The notes under the pieces: generated by a model
The model's database searches: none
Told to the model about the DNA's origin: nothing
The model's input: only the letters and a program-made list of their open reading frames with translations
Assembly: GCA_026705765.1 (NCBI GenBank)
Contig: JAPPAB010000054.1
Span: 62,001 to 126,000, forward strand
Origin: Gemmatimonadota bacterium
Lineage (GTDB): Bacteria; Latescibacterota; UBA2968
DNA: 64,000 bases
Reading direction: 5' to 3'
Part shown: positions 18,298 through 26,992 of the stretch, one piece after another
How the letters are laid out: each line of letters starts with the position of its first letter
How positions within the stretch are numbered: the first letter of the stretch is position 1
Program-made: the position numbers and the translations under genes

Positions 18298-19686
18298 ATG
18301 AAATATCTCCTTCCAATTTTAGCATTGATTGTGGGATTTGTTGGTGGGGTCTGGATTTCGGGAGATACGCATACAGAGCAGGATCAGGCGTTGGAAACAT
18401 ATATTTGTCCGATGCATCCGACGGTGGTGTCGGATAAGCCCGGATCTTGTCCTATCTGTGGTATGGATCTGGTGGTGAAGGAGGTGGATGGTGGGCACGG
18501 CCATGAGATGCATGCGGATCACGAAACACATATTTGTCCGATGCATCCGACGGTGGTGTCGGATAAGCCGGGTAGTTGTCCCATTTGCGGTATGGATCTG
18601 GTGGTGAAGGAGACTGATGCGTCGTCTGTGCAAAACGGAAGTGTGCAGATTGATCCTGTGACGATTCAGAATATTGGTGTGAAGACGATGGTGGTGGAAA
18701 AGCAGCCTTTGAAGCGCACGGTGCGCGCGGTGGGCCGGGTGGATTATGACGAGACGCGGATTATGGATGTGAATAGCAAGATCGCCGGGTGGGTTGAGCA
18801 GTTGTATGTGGATTATACTGGTCAGTGGGTGAAAAAGGGGCAGCCTTTGCTGGCGCTTTACAGCCCTGAACTGGTCGCGGCGCAGGAGGAGTATTTGACG
18901 GCTCTGGATTATGCGGAGAGAATGCGCGGGGGTGTGGATCGAGATGTGGCGCAAAGTGCCGACGATTTGCTCGCTGCTGCGAGGCAAAGGTTGTTGTACT
19001 GGGATATTTCGGTGGGTCAGATTGCGGAGTTGGAAAAGACGCGACGGGTTGGGCGAACAATGCCCATTCTGGCTCCTCGTTCGGGGATTGTGACGCACAA
19101 AGATGTGCTGGAGGGTGCGTATATCGGATCTGGTCAACATTTGTATCGCATTGCGGATCTGTCGGTGGTGTGGATTTTCGCAGATGTGTACGAATACGAG
19201 ATGCCGTGGATTTCCAAAGGGCAGCGCGCAGAGGTGTCGCTGTCTTATTTGCCGGGCGAGCAATTTGAAGGCAAAGTGGATTATATTTTCCCGTTTATGA
19301 ATGAAAAGACGCGCACGGTGCAGGTGCGGATGGTTTTTGACAATGCAGATGGTGCGCTTAAACCGGATATGTATGCCGATGTGGTGATTCGATCCGAGGT
19401 AGGGCGTGAGGGCGTTGTGATACCCGCTCAGGCGGTGATTCATTCGGGGACGCGCAGGGTTGTTGTGATGGCTCAGGGTGACGGCAGGTTTGAACCGCGC
19501 GAGATTCACATCGGGGTCGAGACTGAGGATGGCTATGAGGTCATGCACGGGCTAAATCCGGGGGAGCAGATTGTGACTTCGGCGCAATTTTTGATCGATT
19601 CAGAGAGCAATTTAAAGGCTGCACTGGCGGGGATGCTTGGAGATCCTGTGAAACATGGTGGACATAGTGGACATGGTGGACATTGA
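18298..19686 (+). CDS. cusB: CusB-like membrane-fusion protein with duplicated heavy-metal-binding domain
   Basis: 462 residues. N-terminal membrane anchor, then two copies of the CPMHP-CPICGMDL heavy-metal-binding domain (about residues 35-62 and 78-105), followed by the periplasmic adaptor fold (VGRVDYDETRIMDVNSKIAGWVEQLYVDYTGQWVKKGQPL lipoyl hairpin halves, beta-barrel, VMHGLNPGEQIV). The two metal domains are almost identical in DNA with a 129-nt period, a recent in-frame duplication. The tail GGHSGHGGH adds His ligands. Links CusA to the TolC-like channel and delivers Cu(I)/Ag(I). Confidence 0.93.
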   Translation: MKYLLPILALIVGFVGGVWISGDTHTEQDQALETYICPMHPTVVSDKPGSCPICGMDLVVKEVDGGHGHEMHADHETHICPMHPTVVSDKPGSCPICGMDLVVKETDASSVQNGSVQIDPVTIQNIGVKTMVVEKQPLKRTVRAVGRVDYDETRIMDVNSKIAGWVEQLYVDYTGQWVKKGQPLLALYSPELVAAQEEYLTALDYAERMRGGVDRDVAQSADDLLAAARQRLLYWDISVGQIAELEKTRRVGRTMPILAPRSGIVTHKDVLEGAYIGSGQHLYRIADLSVVWIFADVYEYEMPWISKGQRAEVSLSYLPGEQFEGKVDYIFPFMNEKTRTVQVRMVFDNADGALKPDMYADVVIRSEVGREGVVIPAQAVIHSGTRRVVVMAQGDGRFEPREIHIGVETEDGYEVMHGLNPGEQIVTSAQFLIDSESNLKAALAGMLGDPVKHGGHSGHGGH

Positions 19687-19713
19687 GGCGCATTTTGAGG
19701 AGGTTGGAACGCG

Positions 19714-22700
19714 ATGCTAAATCGAATTATTGAAGCGAGTGTCGAGAATCGGTTCCTGGTGGTGATCGCTACTTTGATGGTGATTGGATGGGGGGTGTAC
19801 GCGATGCTGAATACGCCACTGGATGCGATTCCCGATTTGTCGGATGTGCAGGTGATCGTGTTTAGCGAATATCCGGGTCAGGCGCCGCAGGTGGTGGAGG
19901 ATCAGGTGACGTATCCGCTGACGACGGCGATGTTGTCCGTGCCTTATGCAAAGACGGTGCGGGGATATTCGTTTTTTGGCATTTCTTATGTGTATGTGAT
20001 TTTTGAGGATGGTACGGATATGTACTGGGCGCGCAGTCGGGTGTTGGAGTATCTCAATTCCGCGTCTGATAGATTGCCGCAGGGGGTGACGCCAAAGCTG
20101 GGGCCAGATGCGACGGGTGTGGGCTGGGTTTATCAATATACGGTGCTGGATACGACCGGGAGATATGATCTTTCGGAGTTGCGGTCGATTCAGGATTGGT
20201 ATTTGCGGTATGAGTTGAGCAGTGTGCAGGGCGTGTCGGAAGTGGCGTCTGTGGGTGGGTTTGTGAAGCAGTATCAGGTGGTTGTGGATCCCAATCGCTT
20301 GCTGGCATACAATATTCCTTTGCAGAAGGTTCGGACGGCGATTCAGCGCAGCAATAGCGATGTGGGAGGGCGATTGGTCGAACTGGCAGAGACGGAGTTT
20401 ATGGTGCGCGGATTGGGGTATATCCGTTCTGTGGCGGATATCGAGCAGATTGCCCTGGGCGTGGATGAACACGGTACGCCGATTCGAGTAAAAGATGTTG
20501 CGACTGTGCAGGTGGGGCCAGAGCTTAGAAGGGGATTGGCGGAGTGGAATGGCGAGGGGGAGGTCGTGGGGGGTATTGTGGTGATGCGGTATGGGGAAAA
20601 TGCGCTCAAAGTTATTGATCGGGTGAAAGAGAAGATGGAGTCGCTAAAACCCGGTCTTCCGGAGGGCGTGGTGGTGGTCGCCAATTACGATCGCTCGGCA
20701 CTTATTCTGCGCGCGGTTGATCATTTGCAAAAAAAGCTGATTGAAGAGATCGCGATAGTGGCAGTGGTGTGTATTGTTTTTTTGCTCCATTTTCGCAGTG
20801 CTTTTGTAGCTGTTTTCACATTGCCGATGGGGATTTTAATTGCGTTTGCCGCGATGTATCACCAGGGTGTCAATTCGAATATTATGTCTCTGGGAGGCAT
20901 TGCGATTGCCATTGGGGCGATGGTGGATGCCGCTATTGTGATGATTGAAAATGCACACAAGCATATCGAACGCGATGGTGGGACAAAGTCGCACAGTGAA
21001 ATGATTATTGCCGCTTCGAAAGAGGTGGGGCCTGCGCTGTTCTTTTCGCTGTTGATTATTACGCTGTCGTTTTTGCCGGTTTTTACACTGGAGGCGCAGG
21101 AGGGACGGTTGTTTAAGCCGCTCGCATATACCAAAACTTATGCTATGGCGGCGGCGGCATTTTTGGCGATTACGGTTGTGCCGGTGCTGATGACTTTTTT
21201 TGTGCGCGGCAAAATTCGGTCCGAAGCAGAGAATCCCATCAGTCGCGTGTTGATTTATCTGTACCGGCCCGTGATTGATTGGGTGTTGCGACATCGGGTG
21301 CTGACTGTGGTACTGGGCGGGTTGGTGTTGTTTGTGACTGTGTTTCCTTTTCGAGATATTGTGGTGTCGCGTTTTTCAGACCGACCGCAGAGTTTGACTT
21401 ATAAGGCATTGGTGAAGTTGGACGCGCTATTTCCTGTGGAAAAAATTGGATCGGAATTTATGCCGCCTCTGTACGAGGGCGATCTGTTGTATATGCCCAC
21501 GACATTGCCGGGGGTATCGATTACGCGGGCGCGGGCATTGTTGCAACAGACCGATAAAATTATTCGCACTTTTCCCGAAGTTGAACACGTATTTGGCAAA
21601 ATTGGTCGGGCGGAGACGGCGACAGATCCGGCGCCGCTGTCGATGATTGAGACGACGATTATGCTCAAGCCCGAGTCCGAGTGGCGAGAAGGCATGACGC
21701 CTCAAAAATTAATTCGAGAATTGAATCAGGCAGTGAAATTTCCGGGATTGACCAATGCGTGGACTATGCCGATTAAGACGCGCATCGATATGCTTTCAAC
21801 GGGTATTAAGACGCCTGTGGGTATTAAGGTGGTGGGGGATGATCTGGAGACATTGCAGGTGTTGGGCGAGAAGATCGAGACGGTGATACGCGATTTGCCG
21901 GGTACGCTGAGTGTGTTTGCCGAGCGCGCTGCGGGTGGCAATTATCTGGATTTTGAGATCAATAGGCAGGCTGCTGCGCGTTATGGGCTGACGGTTGGAG
22001 ATGTGCAGGATGTTATTATGTCGGCATTGGGCGGGATGAATATCACGCATACTGTGGAGGGTTTGGAGCGCTATCCGGTGAATTTGCGTTATGGTCGGGA
22101 GTTGCGCGACAATTTGCCCGCGCTTCGGCGCGTGCTGGTGCCCACGCCAATGGGGGCGCAGATTCCCATTGGACAGTTGGCAGATCTGCGCATTCGGAAG
22201 GGTCCTCCGGGTATTAAGAGCGAGAATGCGCGGTTAAATGCGTGGGTCTACGTCGATATTGAAGGCGTGGATGTGGGGACTTATGTCGCGCGGGCGCAAC
22301 AGGCGGTGTTGGAGCAGGTGCAGATGCCACCTGGTTATACTGCGATCTGGAGTGGTCAGTATGAATATATGTTGCGGGCAGAGAAAAAGCTGAAGGTTGT
22401 GGTGCCCGTGACGCTGGCGATCATTTTTTTGCTGTTGTATCTGAATTTTAGAAATGTGGCTGAGACTGCGATTGTGATGCTTTCTCTGCCCTTTGCTCTG
22501 GTCGGTGGGATATGGTTGATGTATATTTTGGATTACGATATGAGTATTGCCGTGGGTGTTGGGTTCATCGCGCTGGCGGGATTGGCTGCCGAGACAGGGG
22601 TGGTGATGCTGATTTATCTGGATCAGGCTTATGAGAGTATTAGACGTGAGAATGGCGATGTTTTGACGCTGGCGGACTTAAACCAGGCGGTGATGTCCGG

Positions 22701-22932
22701 TGCTGTGGAGCGGGTGCGGCCCAAGTTGATGACAGTGTTTTCAACGATGATGGGTCTGTTGCCGATTATGTGGTCAACAGGCACGGGGTCCGAGGCGATG
22801 AAGCGCATTGCAGCACCTATGGTGGGGGGGATGGTGTCATCGACGATTTTGACGTTGCTGGTGATTCCGGCGATTTATGCGTTGTGGAAAGAGAGAAGGG
22901 TATCCGCAGATGACGCAGATAGACGCAGATGA
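19714..22932 (+). CDS. cusA: CusA-type Cu(I)/Ag(I) RND efflux pump
   Basis: 1072 residues. Metal-type RND pump; TM4 motif GIAIAIGAMVDAAIVMIENAHKHIE matches the Cu/Ag group (CusA) rather than the Zn/Co group (CzcA). Other signs are DGTDMYWARSRVLEYLN and the C-terminal ALAGLAAETGVVMLIYLDQAYE. Follows cusB by 27 bp. The last residues (SADDADRRR) are encoded by a dispersed GACGCAGAT-type repeat that runs into the stop codon. Confidence 0.94.
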   Translation: MLNRIIEASVENRFLVVIATLMVIGWGVYAMLNTPLDAIPDLSDVQVIVFSEYPGQAPQVVEDQVTYPLTTAMLSVPYAKTVRGYSFFGISYVYVIFEDGTDMYWARSRVLEYLNSASDRLPQGVTPKLGPDATGVGWVYQYTVLDTTGRYDLSELRSIQDWYLRYELSSVQGVSEVASVGGFVKQYQVVVDPNRLLAYNIPLQKVRTAIQRSNSDVGGRLVELAETEFMVRGLGYIRSVADIEQIALGVDEHGTPIRVKDVATVQVGPELRRGLAEWNGEGEVVGGIVVMRYGENALKVIDRVKEKMESLKPGLPEGVVVVANYDRSALILRAVDHLQKKLIEEIAIVAVVCIVFLLHFRSAFVAVFTLPMGILIAFAAMYHQGVNSNIMSLGGIAIAIGAMVDAAIVMIENAHKHIERDGGTKSHSEMIIAASKEVGPALFFSLLIITLSFLPVFTLEAQEGRLFKPLAYTKTYAMAAAAFLAITVVPVLMTFFVRGKIRSEAENPISRVLIYLYRPVIDWVLRHRVLTVVLGGLVLFVTVFPFRDIVVSRFSDRPQSLTYKALVKLDALFPVEKIGSEFMPPLYEGDLLYMPTTLPGVSITRARALLQQTDKIIRTFPEVEHVFGKIGRAETATDPAPLSMIETTIMLKPESEWREGMTPQKLIRELNQAVKFPGLTNAWTMPIKTRIDMLSTGIKTPVGIKVVGDDLETLQVLGEKIETVIRDLPGTLSVFAERAAGGNYLDFEINRQAAARYGLTVGDVQDVIMSALGGMNITHTVEGLERYPVNLRYGRELRDNLPALRRVLVPTPMGAQIPIGQLADLRIRKGPPGIKSENARLNAWVYVDIEGVDVGTYVARAQQAVLEQVQMPPGYTAIWSGQYEYMLRAEKKLKVVVPVTLAIIFLLLYLNFRNVAETAIVMLSLPFALVGGIWLMYILDYDMSIAVGVGFIALAGLAAETGVVMLIYLDQAYESIRRENGDVLTLADLNQAVMSGAVERVRPKLMTVFSTMMGLLPIMWSTGTGSEAMKRIAAPMVGGMVSSTILTLLVIPAIYALWKERRVSADDADRRR
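22905..22932. repeat. CGCAGAT-type repeat forming the end of cusA
   Basis: Three related units (CCGCAGATGA, CGCAGATAGA, CGCAGATGA) at the extreme 3' end of cusA, resembling the dispersed (A)CACAGATGAACACGGATG family seen at 33037, 33162 and 41711. It supplies the last codons and the stop. Confidence 0.6.
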
Positions 22933-22946
22933 AAGGCGAAATGTAG

Positions 22947-22967
22947 GGGTGGGTTTTTAATCCACCC
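22947..22967. repeat. Intergenic palindrome GGGTGG...CCACCC
   Basis: 6-bp stem (22947-22952 with 22962-22967) around a 9-nt AT-rich loop, within a longer GTAGGGGTGGG...CCACCCGTA arrangement. It sits between cusA and the HMA lipoprotein gene and has no T run. Confidence 0.5.
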
Positions 22968-23012
22968 GTATAGAGGTAAAACCCGAATCATTCACTTTTC
23001 AGGAGGTGTGTT

Positions 23013-23369
23013 ATGAAGTCTCGTATTTTTGCATTATTGGTCATTGGCGCGACAGCTATAGGCATGGCGGGATGGGTCGGCTGTTCGTCAAAGTCGGAGG
23101 CGACAACTGTCGAGGTGAAGTTGTCAACGATGCAGTGCGCTATGTGTTCGAATACCATTGAGAAAGCACTGAAAGAGGTCGATGGTGTTCAGAGCGTGGT
23201 AGTTAATCTGGATACGAAAACAGCGAAGGTGACGTTTGATGCTAAGGTGACCGATGTTCCCGCTCTGGAGCAGGCCGTTGTCAAGACGGGTTATGCGGCT
23301 AATGACAAAAAGGCCGATGCCGATGCGTATGCCAAGTTGCCCAGTTGCTGCCAAGTTTCTGATCAATAA
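23013..23369 (+). CDS. HMA-domain lipoprotein (periplasmic copper chaperone-like)
   Basis: 118 residues. Signal peptide with lipobox GWVGCSS, then one heavy-metal-associated ferredoxin-fold domain with metal motif MQCAMC and GVQSVVVNLDTKTAKVTFD. A late CC (PSCCQV) may add ligands. A membrane-anchored form of an MerP/CopZ-like domain; it probably passes Cu(I) to CusB/CusA. AGGAGG precedes the ATG. Last gene of the operon, followed by a terminator. Confidence 0.88.
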   Translation: MKSRIFALLVIGATAIGMAGWVGCSSKSEATTVEVKLSTMQCAMCSNTIEKALKEVDGVQSVVVNLDTKTAKVTFDAKVTDVPALEQAVVKTGYAANDKKADADAYAKLPSCCQVSDQ

Positions 23370-23379
23370 TCGTTAGATC

Positions 23380-23420
23380 AAAGCCCCGGATGTTTTGATG
23401 CATTCGGGGCTTATTTTATT
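23380..23420 (+). terminator. Terminator of the copper efflux operon
   Basis: AAGCCCCGGATG (23381-23392) pairs with CATTCGGGGCTT (23401-23412, one G-U) around an 8-nt loop, followed by ATTTTATT. Stable stem, imperfect T run. Confidence 0.8.
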
Positions 23421-23536
23421 GCGGTTGGGAAGTTTTTTGAATTAGTTGTGTCTTGAATTATTCACAGGTGATGAGTATATTCGGCGTGAAATAGTCTTTG
23501 GTGAAATACCTGGATATGCAGGTTAAGGAGGGATTT

Positions 23537-24439
23537 ATGGCTCTTGCGATGACAGAGCAGCAAGAGAGAGATTTTGATGAGAAGGGATTTGTTATTCTCG
23601 AGGATTTTTTTACTCAGGACGAGGTGAATCGGCTTTTGCTGGCTATTGATGAGGTGGCAGAGCGGGTTCGAGAGGCCGAGGGCCTGGGTCCTGATGATCC
23701 TTTTGCCGTGCGCAATGCCCTGTCGCAACACGAGGCGTTTCTCGATTTGATTGATCATCCGCGCATGTTGCCTCTGGTGGTGGATGCGATTGGCTGGAAT
23801 ATTCAGATCCGAACCACGCATCTGGATTATCGACCGCCGTATCCCGAGGGTTTGAAAGCAGGCGATGTTGGCGTTGGCAAGGGCGAAGATCAGGAGGTGG
23901 GGTACCGCAATGTGGCCTGGCATCCCGATTTGGCAAGCGATATGCTATTTCTGGGACCTTCGCTGGATGGGCGTCTCCCATTTATGGAGATCAAGGTTTT
24001 TTACGTGCTTTACGATATGACCGAATCCAATTGTGGCAATTTGTGGTTGGTGCCGGGTAGTCACAAGCGCAAGCCCGAAGAGTTGCGGGAAATGGGGCGC
24101 GAGGTCAATCCAGAAGAGGCGGTCGAGCTCAAGTTGCGGGCTGGTTCTGCGGTGTTGTGGCGAACCGCTGTTTGGCACTGCGTGGGTCCCAATTTGTCGA
24201 GGAAAACGCGAAAGATTATGCATGTGGGGTATAATTATCGGTGGCTTCGTCCAACTGATTATATCGAGCAGGATGCCGCGCTCATCGAGCGGAGTTCGCC
24301 CATTCGGCGCCAGTTGTTGGGCGCGCTGGCATCGGGGAAAGACCCGCTTGGTCCAGAACCAGATTTTCACCCTTCGTCACAATACTGGCTGACAAAAAAT
24401 TGGGATGATGTTCCGTTGCGAGCCTGGGCACAGAGGTGA
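23537..24439 (+). CDS. Phytanoyl-CoA dioxygenase (PhyH) family oxygenase
   Basis: 300 residues. Fe(II)/2-oxoglutarate oxygenase: AWHPDLAS holds the HxD pair, VWHCVGPNLS the distal His, and RKIMHVGYNYRW the 2-oxoglutarate Arg; NLWLVPGSHKR is typical. AAGGAGG precedes ATG 23537; an upstream in-frame GTG at 23498 is rejected. Single-gene unit between the copper operon terminator and a convergent response regulator. Only distant in sequence from the PhyH protein at 8421. Confidence 0.9.
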   Translation: MALAMTEQQERDFDEKGFVILEDFFTQDEVNRLLLAIDEVAERVREAEGLGPDDPFAVRNALSQHEAFLDLIDHPRMLPLVVDAIGWNIQIRTTHLDYRPPYPEGLKAGDVGVGKGEDQEVGYRNVAWHPDLASDMLFLGPSLDGRLPFMEIKVFYVLYDMTESNCGNLWLVPGSHKRKPEELREMGREVNPEEAVELKLRAGSAVLWRTAVWHCVGPNLSRKTRKIMHVGYNYRWLRPTDYIEQDAALIERSSPIRRQLLGALASGKDPLGPEPDFHPSSQYWLTKNWDDVPLRAWAQR

Positions 24440-24460
24440 GCACAGGATATTGTGACCCCT

Positions 24461-24490
24461 AAAAAAAACCAGGAACGAGCTTCTGGGGTT
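24461..24490 (-). terminator. Terminator downstream of the response regulator
   Basis: Read on the minus strand: CCAGAA-type 5' arm, short loop, TCCTGG 3' arm with one mismatch, then eight T (24468-24461). It may serve the convergent PhyH gene in the opposite direction less well. Confidence 0.6.
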
Positions 24491-24492
24491 TG

Positions 24493-25164
24493 TCAGGAGG
24501 GATCAAATTTGTAGCCGACACCGCGTACTGTGGTAATGGCTTTGCCCGATTCGCCGAGTTTGGAGCGCAGGCGGCGAATGTGGACGTCAACGGTGCGCAT
24601 GCCGCCGTAATAGTCATAGCCCCAGATGCTGTCGAGCAGGTCCGATCGGGTAAATACGCGGGCTTCGTGTGTGACCAGATGTTTGAGTAGTTCGTATTCT
24701 TTGAGTGTGAGTTCGACAACACTGCCCTTGACGCGCACTTCGTAGCGCGCCATATTGATGACGAGGTCGTCTATTTTGAGGGTGTGATCGTCGGGGGGCT
24801 GGTCGTCGTTCCAAAGAGCCAGGCGCAGGCGGGCTTCGAACTCGCGCAGGCTATAGGGCTTGATGACAAAATCTGAAATGCCGAGTGAAAAATCGAGGTT
24901 GAGTGCGGTCATTTCATCGGTGATGACGAGCAGGGAACCGTCGTTGGCAGAGCGCTGTTGTTGCAGGTGCGCAATGGTCTGTGCGAGGCGATCGAGGGAG
25001 GATTCGGGATCAATGATGGTTAAATCAATGCCGTTGGCAGGTATGGGAGGCAAATTGCTCCGTCCCCTCAGGATCACATGTTCGACCTGATGCCCGATGT
25101 ATTCGAGGTCTGATTTGAGACGCGCGCCGTAGGCTTCGTCTGCGAGAAGAAGAATATTTGCCAT
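24493..25164 (-). CDS. OmpR/PhoB-type response regulator with atypical receiver
   Basis: 223 residues from ATG 25164 (an upstream in-frame start is unlikely). N-terminal receiver: ILLLADE has Ala where most receivers have the first Asp of the acidic pair; phospho-acceptor Asp probably in LTIIDPES; Thr in LLVITDE and Lys in FVIKPYS are kept. C-terminal winged helix is canonical (LTLKEYELLKHLV, RTVDVHIRRLRSKLG, IRTVRGVGYKF-like end). No histidine kinase adjoins. It may be weakly phosphorylated or controlled otherwise. Confidence 0.9.
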   Translation of the reverse strand: MANILLLADEAYGARLKSDLEYIGHQVEHVILRGRSNLPPIPANGIDLTIIDPESSLDRLAQTIAHLQQQRSANDGSLLVITDEMTALNLDFSLGISDFVIKPYSLREFEARLRLALWNDDQPPDDHTLKIDDLVINMARYEVRVKGSVVELTLKEYELLKHLVTHEARVFTRSDLLDSIWGYDYYGGMRTVDVHIRRLRSKLGESGKAITTVRGVGYKFDPS

Positions 25165-25262
25165 TAAAATTAAGAAGAAACAGGATGTTATGCAGTTTAA
25201 TGCGCCCATTACTTAGAGCCAAAAGATATTGCAAATTAGTGTCCTCAAAGAATTTTGTCAAG

Positions 25263-25280
25263 GCGTATATAAGAATACGC
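25263..25280. promoter_or_regulatory. Inverted repeat GCGTAT-N6-ATACGC in divergent region
   Basis: 6-6-6 perfect inverted repeat in the 179-bp region between the divergent response regulator and gamma-glutamyltransferase genes; candidate operator. A direct link to the adjacent regulator is unproven, since OmpR-type proteins usually prefer direct repeats. Confidence 0.35.
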
Positions 25281-25343
25281 ACGCAGGCGCTTGTAATAGG
25301 GAGTAGCAAACACTTTAATTAAAAATCGCCTCAGGAGTACATT

Positions 25344-26981
25344 ATGTCTTCTCCTCATGCAATTGCTCATCCCGCTTTCAGGCCGTCCGTTATGGGTAGG
25401 AACGGCGTGGTCACATCGGGACACCATCTCGCTTCTCAAGCAGGTATTCAGGTTATGATGGCGGGGGGCAATGCCATTGATGCCGCCATTGCCACGGCCG
25501 CTGCGCTCGGCGTGGTTGAACCGCAATCTTCAGGCGCAGGGGGGGATGGTTTTATTTTAATTTACTCGGCTAAGACGGGGACCGTATCTGCGATCAATGC
25601 CACTGGCGCAGCCCCAACGGGTGCGACCCGAGAATTTTATCTCAAACGCGGTGGTATCCCGATGAAAGGTATTTTGAGTGTTTCTATTCCCGGTCTGGTA
25701 GATGGCTGGCTCGTTGCTCACGAGCACTTTGGCACGCGCTCGCTCGAAGAGATTTTTGCGCCGGCAATCGCCTTTTGTGAAGACGGTTTTCCGCTCAGTC
25801 ACAAATTGGCGAATAGCTTGCGGGGGGAGACAAAACGCTTTGCTTCCGATCCATATACACGGGCGGTTTTTACAAATGATGGTCAGCCTCTCAGTGCCGG
25901 GGATATTGTCTATCAGAAAGACCTGGGTAAGACCTTGCGAAAAATCGCCGCAGAGGGCCGCGACGCCTATCGCACGGGTGAAATAGCCCGGGCACTTGTT
26001 GCATTCAGCCAGTCGCGAGGTGGGTTGTTTACCGAAGCTGATTTGAAAAACCATTGCGCCCGTATTGGGGATCCCATTGCTGTGACTTACAAAGATTATA
26101 CGGTGTATGAAACGCCTCCCAATTCGAGTGGGCATATTTTACTTCAAGAACTCAATATTGTCGAAAATTTTGACCTTCGAGCACTGGGATGCAATACTGC
26201 CGAGAGTATCCACCTTATGGTCGAAGCCAAAAAACTCGCTTTTGCAGACCGCGAAAAATACGTGGCTGATCCAGATTGGATCAATGTGCCGATTGAAGGA
26301 CTTCTCTCGAAAGATTATGCAAAAGAACGCGCTGCGTGCATCGATCTCGAACGCGCTGCTATCCACGTTCCGCCCGGTATCCCGGAATCGGTCGAGGATA
26401 CCACCTGTTTTTGCGTAGCTGACGGCGAGGGCAACGCGGTTTGTCAATTGCAGAGTATTCAATCTGGCTGGGGTTCAAGTCTTATTGCAGGAGATACGGG
26501 TATTCTTCTCAATAACCGCATGACGTACTGGCATCTGGAAAAAGATCATCCCAATTGTCTGATGCCCGGAAAGAGGGTTCGCCATACTATGAACCCCGTT
26601 ATTGTCGCGAAAGACGGCAAGCCCGTTTTGATATGCGGTACGCCGGGCGCAGATACACAGGTACAGACGAATTTGCAACTGGTGACACATATTCTGGAAT
26701 TTGGTATGACGCCTCAAGAGGCTGTTGAAGCCCCCCGCTGGCGTTCTCTGCAAAATCCTATGGAATCCACGGTTCCCCATACCTGCGAAGATGTGCTTCA
26801 ACTCGAAAGCCGTTTTCCTACAATCGAGTGCGAAGCTCTGGCTCGGAAAGGTCACGACCTTCGCTACCTCTCAAATTGGGGTGGGCCGGGAAATGCTCAG
26901 GCTATTCAGTTCAATTCCGAGACCGGCACTCTGATGGGCGGTTCAGATCCCAGGCGAGATGGATATGCCATTGCTTTTTAA
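25344..26981 (+). CDS. ggt: Gamma-glutamyltransferase (Ntn hydrolase)
   Basis: 545 residues. Cleaves or transfers gamma-glutamyl groups from glutathione-like compounds. N-terminal GRNGVVTSGHHLASQAGIQVMMAGGNAIDAAIA, SSGAGGDGF; autoprocessing Thr at about 353 in VEDTTCFCVADGEGNAV; LLNNRM and C-terminal NWGGPGNAQAI. No signal peptide, so a cytoplasmic form like YwrD rather than a secreted GGT. First gene of a tight operon with an AGGAG site before the ATG. Confidence 0.92.
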   Translation: MSSPHAIAHPAFRPSVMGRNGVVTSGHHLASQAGIQVMMAGGNAIDAAIATAAALGVVEPQSSGAGGDGFILIYSAKTGTVSAINATGAAPTGATREFYLKRGGIPMKGILSVSIPGLVDGWLVAHEHFGTRSLEEIFAPAIAFCEDGFPLSHKLANSLRGETKRFASDPYTRAVFTNDGQPLSAGDIVYQKDLGKTLRKIAAEGRDAYRTGEIARALVAFSQSRGGLFTEADLKNHCARIGDPIAVTYKDYTVYETPPNSSGHILLQELNIVENFDLRALGCNTAESIHLMVEAKKLAFADREKYVADPDWINVPIEGLLSKDYAKERAACIDLERAAIHVPPGIPESVEDTTCFCVADGEGNAVCQLQSIQSGWGSSLIAGDTGILLNNRMTYWHLEKDHPNCLMPGKRVRHTMNPVIVAKDGKPVLICGTPGADTQVQTNLQLVTHILEFGMTPQEAVEAPRWRSLQNPMESTVPHTCEDVLQLESRFPTIECEALARKGHDLRYLSNWGGPGNAQAIQFNSETGTLMGGSDPRRDGYAIAF

Positions 26982-26992
26982 GAGGAAGGATT

